A stretch of 22,741 bases of DNA, from the IMG/VR virus record IMGVR_UViG_3300021376_000375, positions 1 to 22,741 of that record. One strand, written 5' to 3'. The position numbers and the translations under genes are program-made. Every line of letters starts with the position of its first letter. Within the stretch, counting starts at the first letter, position 1. The notes beneath the pieces are model-generated. The model saw only the letters and a list, made by a program, of their open reading frames with translations. It had not been told where the DNA came from and made no database searches. Origin of the DNA: a virus. Positions 22,092-22,741 of the stretch are shown here, piece by piece.

Positions 22092-22120
22092 ATTATACCA
22101 CATTTTTAATACTTATACAA
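22092..22120 (-). promoter_or_regulatory. Upstream sigma70-type promoter giving a short leader RNA
   Basis: The minus strand has TTGTAT (22115-22120), 17 bases, TATAAT (22092-22097), just after the terminator at 22125-22148. Transcripts would start near 22086 and meet the terminator at 22039-22064, giving an RNA of roughly 47 nt unless read through. Confidence 0.55.
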
Positions 22121-22125
22121 CCATT
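22106..22125 (+). repeat. 20-bp direct repeat, copy 1
   Basis: The 20 bases starting TTAATACTTATACAAC are identical to 22445-22464. This copy supplies the -35 box of the promoter at 22092-22120. Confidence 0.8.
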
Positions 22126-22148
22126 AAAAAAGGGGGTTATGCCCCCCT
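22125..22148 (-). terminator. Terminator after the micro-gene cluster
   Basis: A 6-bp stem, almost all G-C (22131-22136 with 22143-22148), with a 6-base loop, followed on the minus strand by a T run (22131-22126). It lies 6 bases after the stop of the 56-aa gene. Confidence 0.85.
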
Positions 22149-22153
22149 ATGTG

Positions 22154-22324
22154 TTATTTAATTAATTCTCTACAAATACGTTTACAGGTTTGTTGCTTAT
22201 CATCACATTCAATTAGACAATTAAAGTAATCATTAATTAAATCGTTTTGTTTATTACATCGATCAATGGTGGTTTCAAATTGTTTCCATCCAGCTAGTTG
22301 ATTGTAAGAAATTATGTTATGCAT
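22154..22324 (-). CDS. 56-aa Cys-rich phage protein
   Basis: A 56-aa gene: MHNIISYNQLAGWKQF at the start, ending TCKRICRELIK. A near-perfect ribosome site (AGGAGG, 5 bases from ATG) and an immediate downstream terminator make it convincing. Five cysteines include C36-x3-C40 and C47-x3-C51, a twin CX3C pattern on what look like two helices, suggesting a disulfide-linked or metal-binding helical hairpin. I believe similar small proteins exist in other cyanophages, but no function is known. Confidence 0.8.
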   Translation of the reverse strand: MHNIISYNQLAGWKQFETTIDRCNKQNDLINDYFNCLIECDDKQQTCKRICRELIK

Positions 22325-22444
22325 AATAACCTCCTAATAAAAAACACATGGCAAAGAGTTTTTAAATCATCTTTTTAACCCATAGACATACTATCTATAA
22401 TACTTTGTGTTTATTCACTAACATTTGTATCTTTTACATATAAC

Positions 22445-22464
22445 TTAATACTTATACAACCATT
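22445..22464 (+). repeat. 20-bp direct repeat, copy 2
   Basis: Identical to 22106-22125. This copy encodes the last residues (QWLYKY) and the stop codon of the 29-aa membrane peptide. Confidence 0.8.
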
Positions 22465-22534
22465 GAATGTAGGTTGAAAGTAAGATTGTTCCTAGAGCTG
22501 CTGCAGCAGTTAGAGATATGATAGTTTGTATCAT
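22445..22534 (-). CDS. 29-aa predicted single-pass membrane peptide
   Basis: The peptide begins MIQTIISLTAAAALGTILLS and ends with YIQWLYKY: one hydrophobic span of about 20 residues followed by an aromatic/basic end. The ATG overlaps the upstream stop by one base (TAATG), and GGGAG lies about 9 bases before it, so it appears translationally coupled. Tiny membrane peptides like this could affect host membranes or photosystems, but no function is known. Confidence 0.55.
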   Translation of the reverse strand: MIQTIISLTAAAALGTILLSTYIQWLYKY

Positions 22535-22632
22535 TATTTTGCTCCCACTAGTTGTGCTAGTTGTGCTTGATAACGACGCTCCTCTTTTTGCTTTTGTTCC
22601 TTAATCAATTGTAAGAAGTTAAGTTTTTTCAT
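22534..22632 (-). CDS. 32-aa charged helical micro-protein
   Basis: The peptide begins MKKLNFLQLIKEQKQKEERR and ends QLAQLVGAK: a single highly charged amphipathic helix. A strong purine-rich ribosome site (GGAGGAGAAGAA) precedes the ATG. Its start overlaps the upstream stop (ATGA) and its stop overlaps the next start (TAATG), so the three genes form a coupled string. Confidence 0.6.
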   Translation of the reverse strand: MKKLNFLQLIKEQKQKEERRYQAQLAQLVGAK

Positions 22633-22741
22633 TTCTTCTCCTCCCAGTTCCAGTTGTTACAAGGACGATAAGCAACACCACGATATGTGTTTGATGGATG
22701 CGATGGAGCATGTGTTTCTGAATACCACTTACGATATTCTA
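22629..22741 (-). CDS. DUF4278-like small protein, N-terminus outside window
   Basis: The last 36 codons of a gene that runs off the right edge of the window. The visible part contains NTYRGVAYRP, matching the short YRGV-x-Y motif of the cyanobacterial DUF4278 family, then CNNWNWEEKK at the C-terminus. Function unknown. Its stop overlaps the start of the 32-aa gene. Confidence 0.6.
   Translation of the reverse strand, partial: EYRKWYSETHAPSHPSNTYRGVAYRPCNNWNWEEKK

Noticed and set aside
22325-22444. Possible promoter in the gap upstream of the 56-aa gene
   Set aside because: Only weak -10-like sequences are present without a matching -35 at proper spacing; the gap holds nothing I can support.
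1-22741. CRISPR array, insertion sequence, integrase or attachment site
   Set aside because: No regularly spaced repeats, transposase motifs or recombinase genes were seen; the tRNA is phage-borne with no adjacent integrase.

Overview
The window is a piece of a T4-like marine cyanophage (cyanomyovirus) genome. The base composition is AT-rich. Recognisable T4 core proteins (gp4, gp26, gp48, gp53, gp32, gp33, a divergent gp5) sit beside genes typical of phages of Synechococcus and Prochlorococcus: cp12, thyX, phoH, a DUF1825 protein and a small porin-like protein. All names come from reading motifs and gene order; no database search was possible.

Block 1 (about 1-14515, minus strand) is a late tail and baseplate operon. 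In transcription order it holds a tail-tube-like protein, gp26, a gp51-like reading frame that probably joins gp26 by a -1 ribosomal frameshift, and two large tape-measure-like proteins that share an N-terminal domain. The first of these (1280 aa) carries three cell-wall-hydrolase-like domains. The second (807 aa) contains a segment resembling a PARP-type ADP-ribosyltransferase. Then come a gp27-like hub protein, the metabolic gene cp12, a gp5-like hub protein that has lost its lysozyme domain, a separate beta-helical spike protein, a tRNA-Ser with its own sigma70-type promoter, and a secreted beta-barrel protein. Two hairpin terminators close the block.

Block 2 (14548-17456, plus strand) is a short late operon: gp4 (head completion), a protein of unknown role, gp48 (tube cap) and gp53 (baseplate wedge). 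It diverges from block 1 across 32 bases that hold facing late-type promoter sequences, and it converges on gp32 at a hairpin terminator.

Block 3 (17530-22741, minus strand) is an early/middle replication and takeover cluster. From its upstream end it contains four micro-genes that run off the window edge, a terminator/promoter junction, three small phage proteins, ThyX, an FmdB-like small protein, PhoH, a PD-(D/E)XK nuclease, gp33 (late-transcription coactivator), a DUF1825 protein, and gp32 behind a perfect TTGACA-N17-TATAAT promoter. Genes overlap by 1-17 bases, with one overlap of 107 bases at thyX.

Functionally, block 3 supplies nucleotides (ThyX), ssDNA binding (gp32), nuclease and ATPase functions, and the coactivator (gp33) that would switch on the late promoters of blocks 1 and 2. 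CP12 would inhibit the host Calvin cycle. The most unusual points are the gp26/gp51 frameshift signal, the relocation of peptidoglycan hydrolysis from gp5 to the tape-measure-like protein, the possible ADP-ribosyltransferase fold in a tail protein, cp12 embedded among hub genes, and a promoter whose -35 box is exactly the loop of a terminator hairpin.
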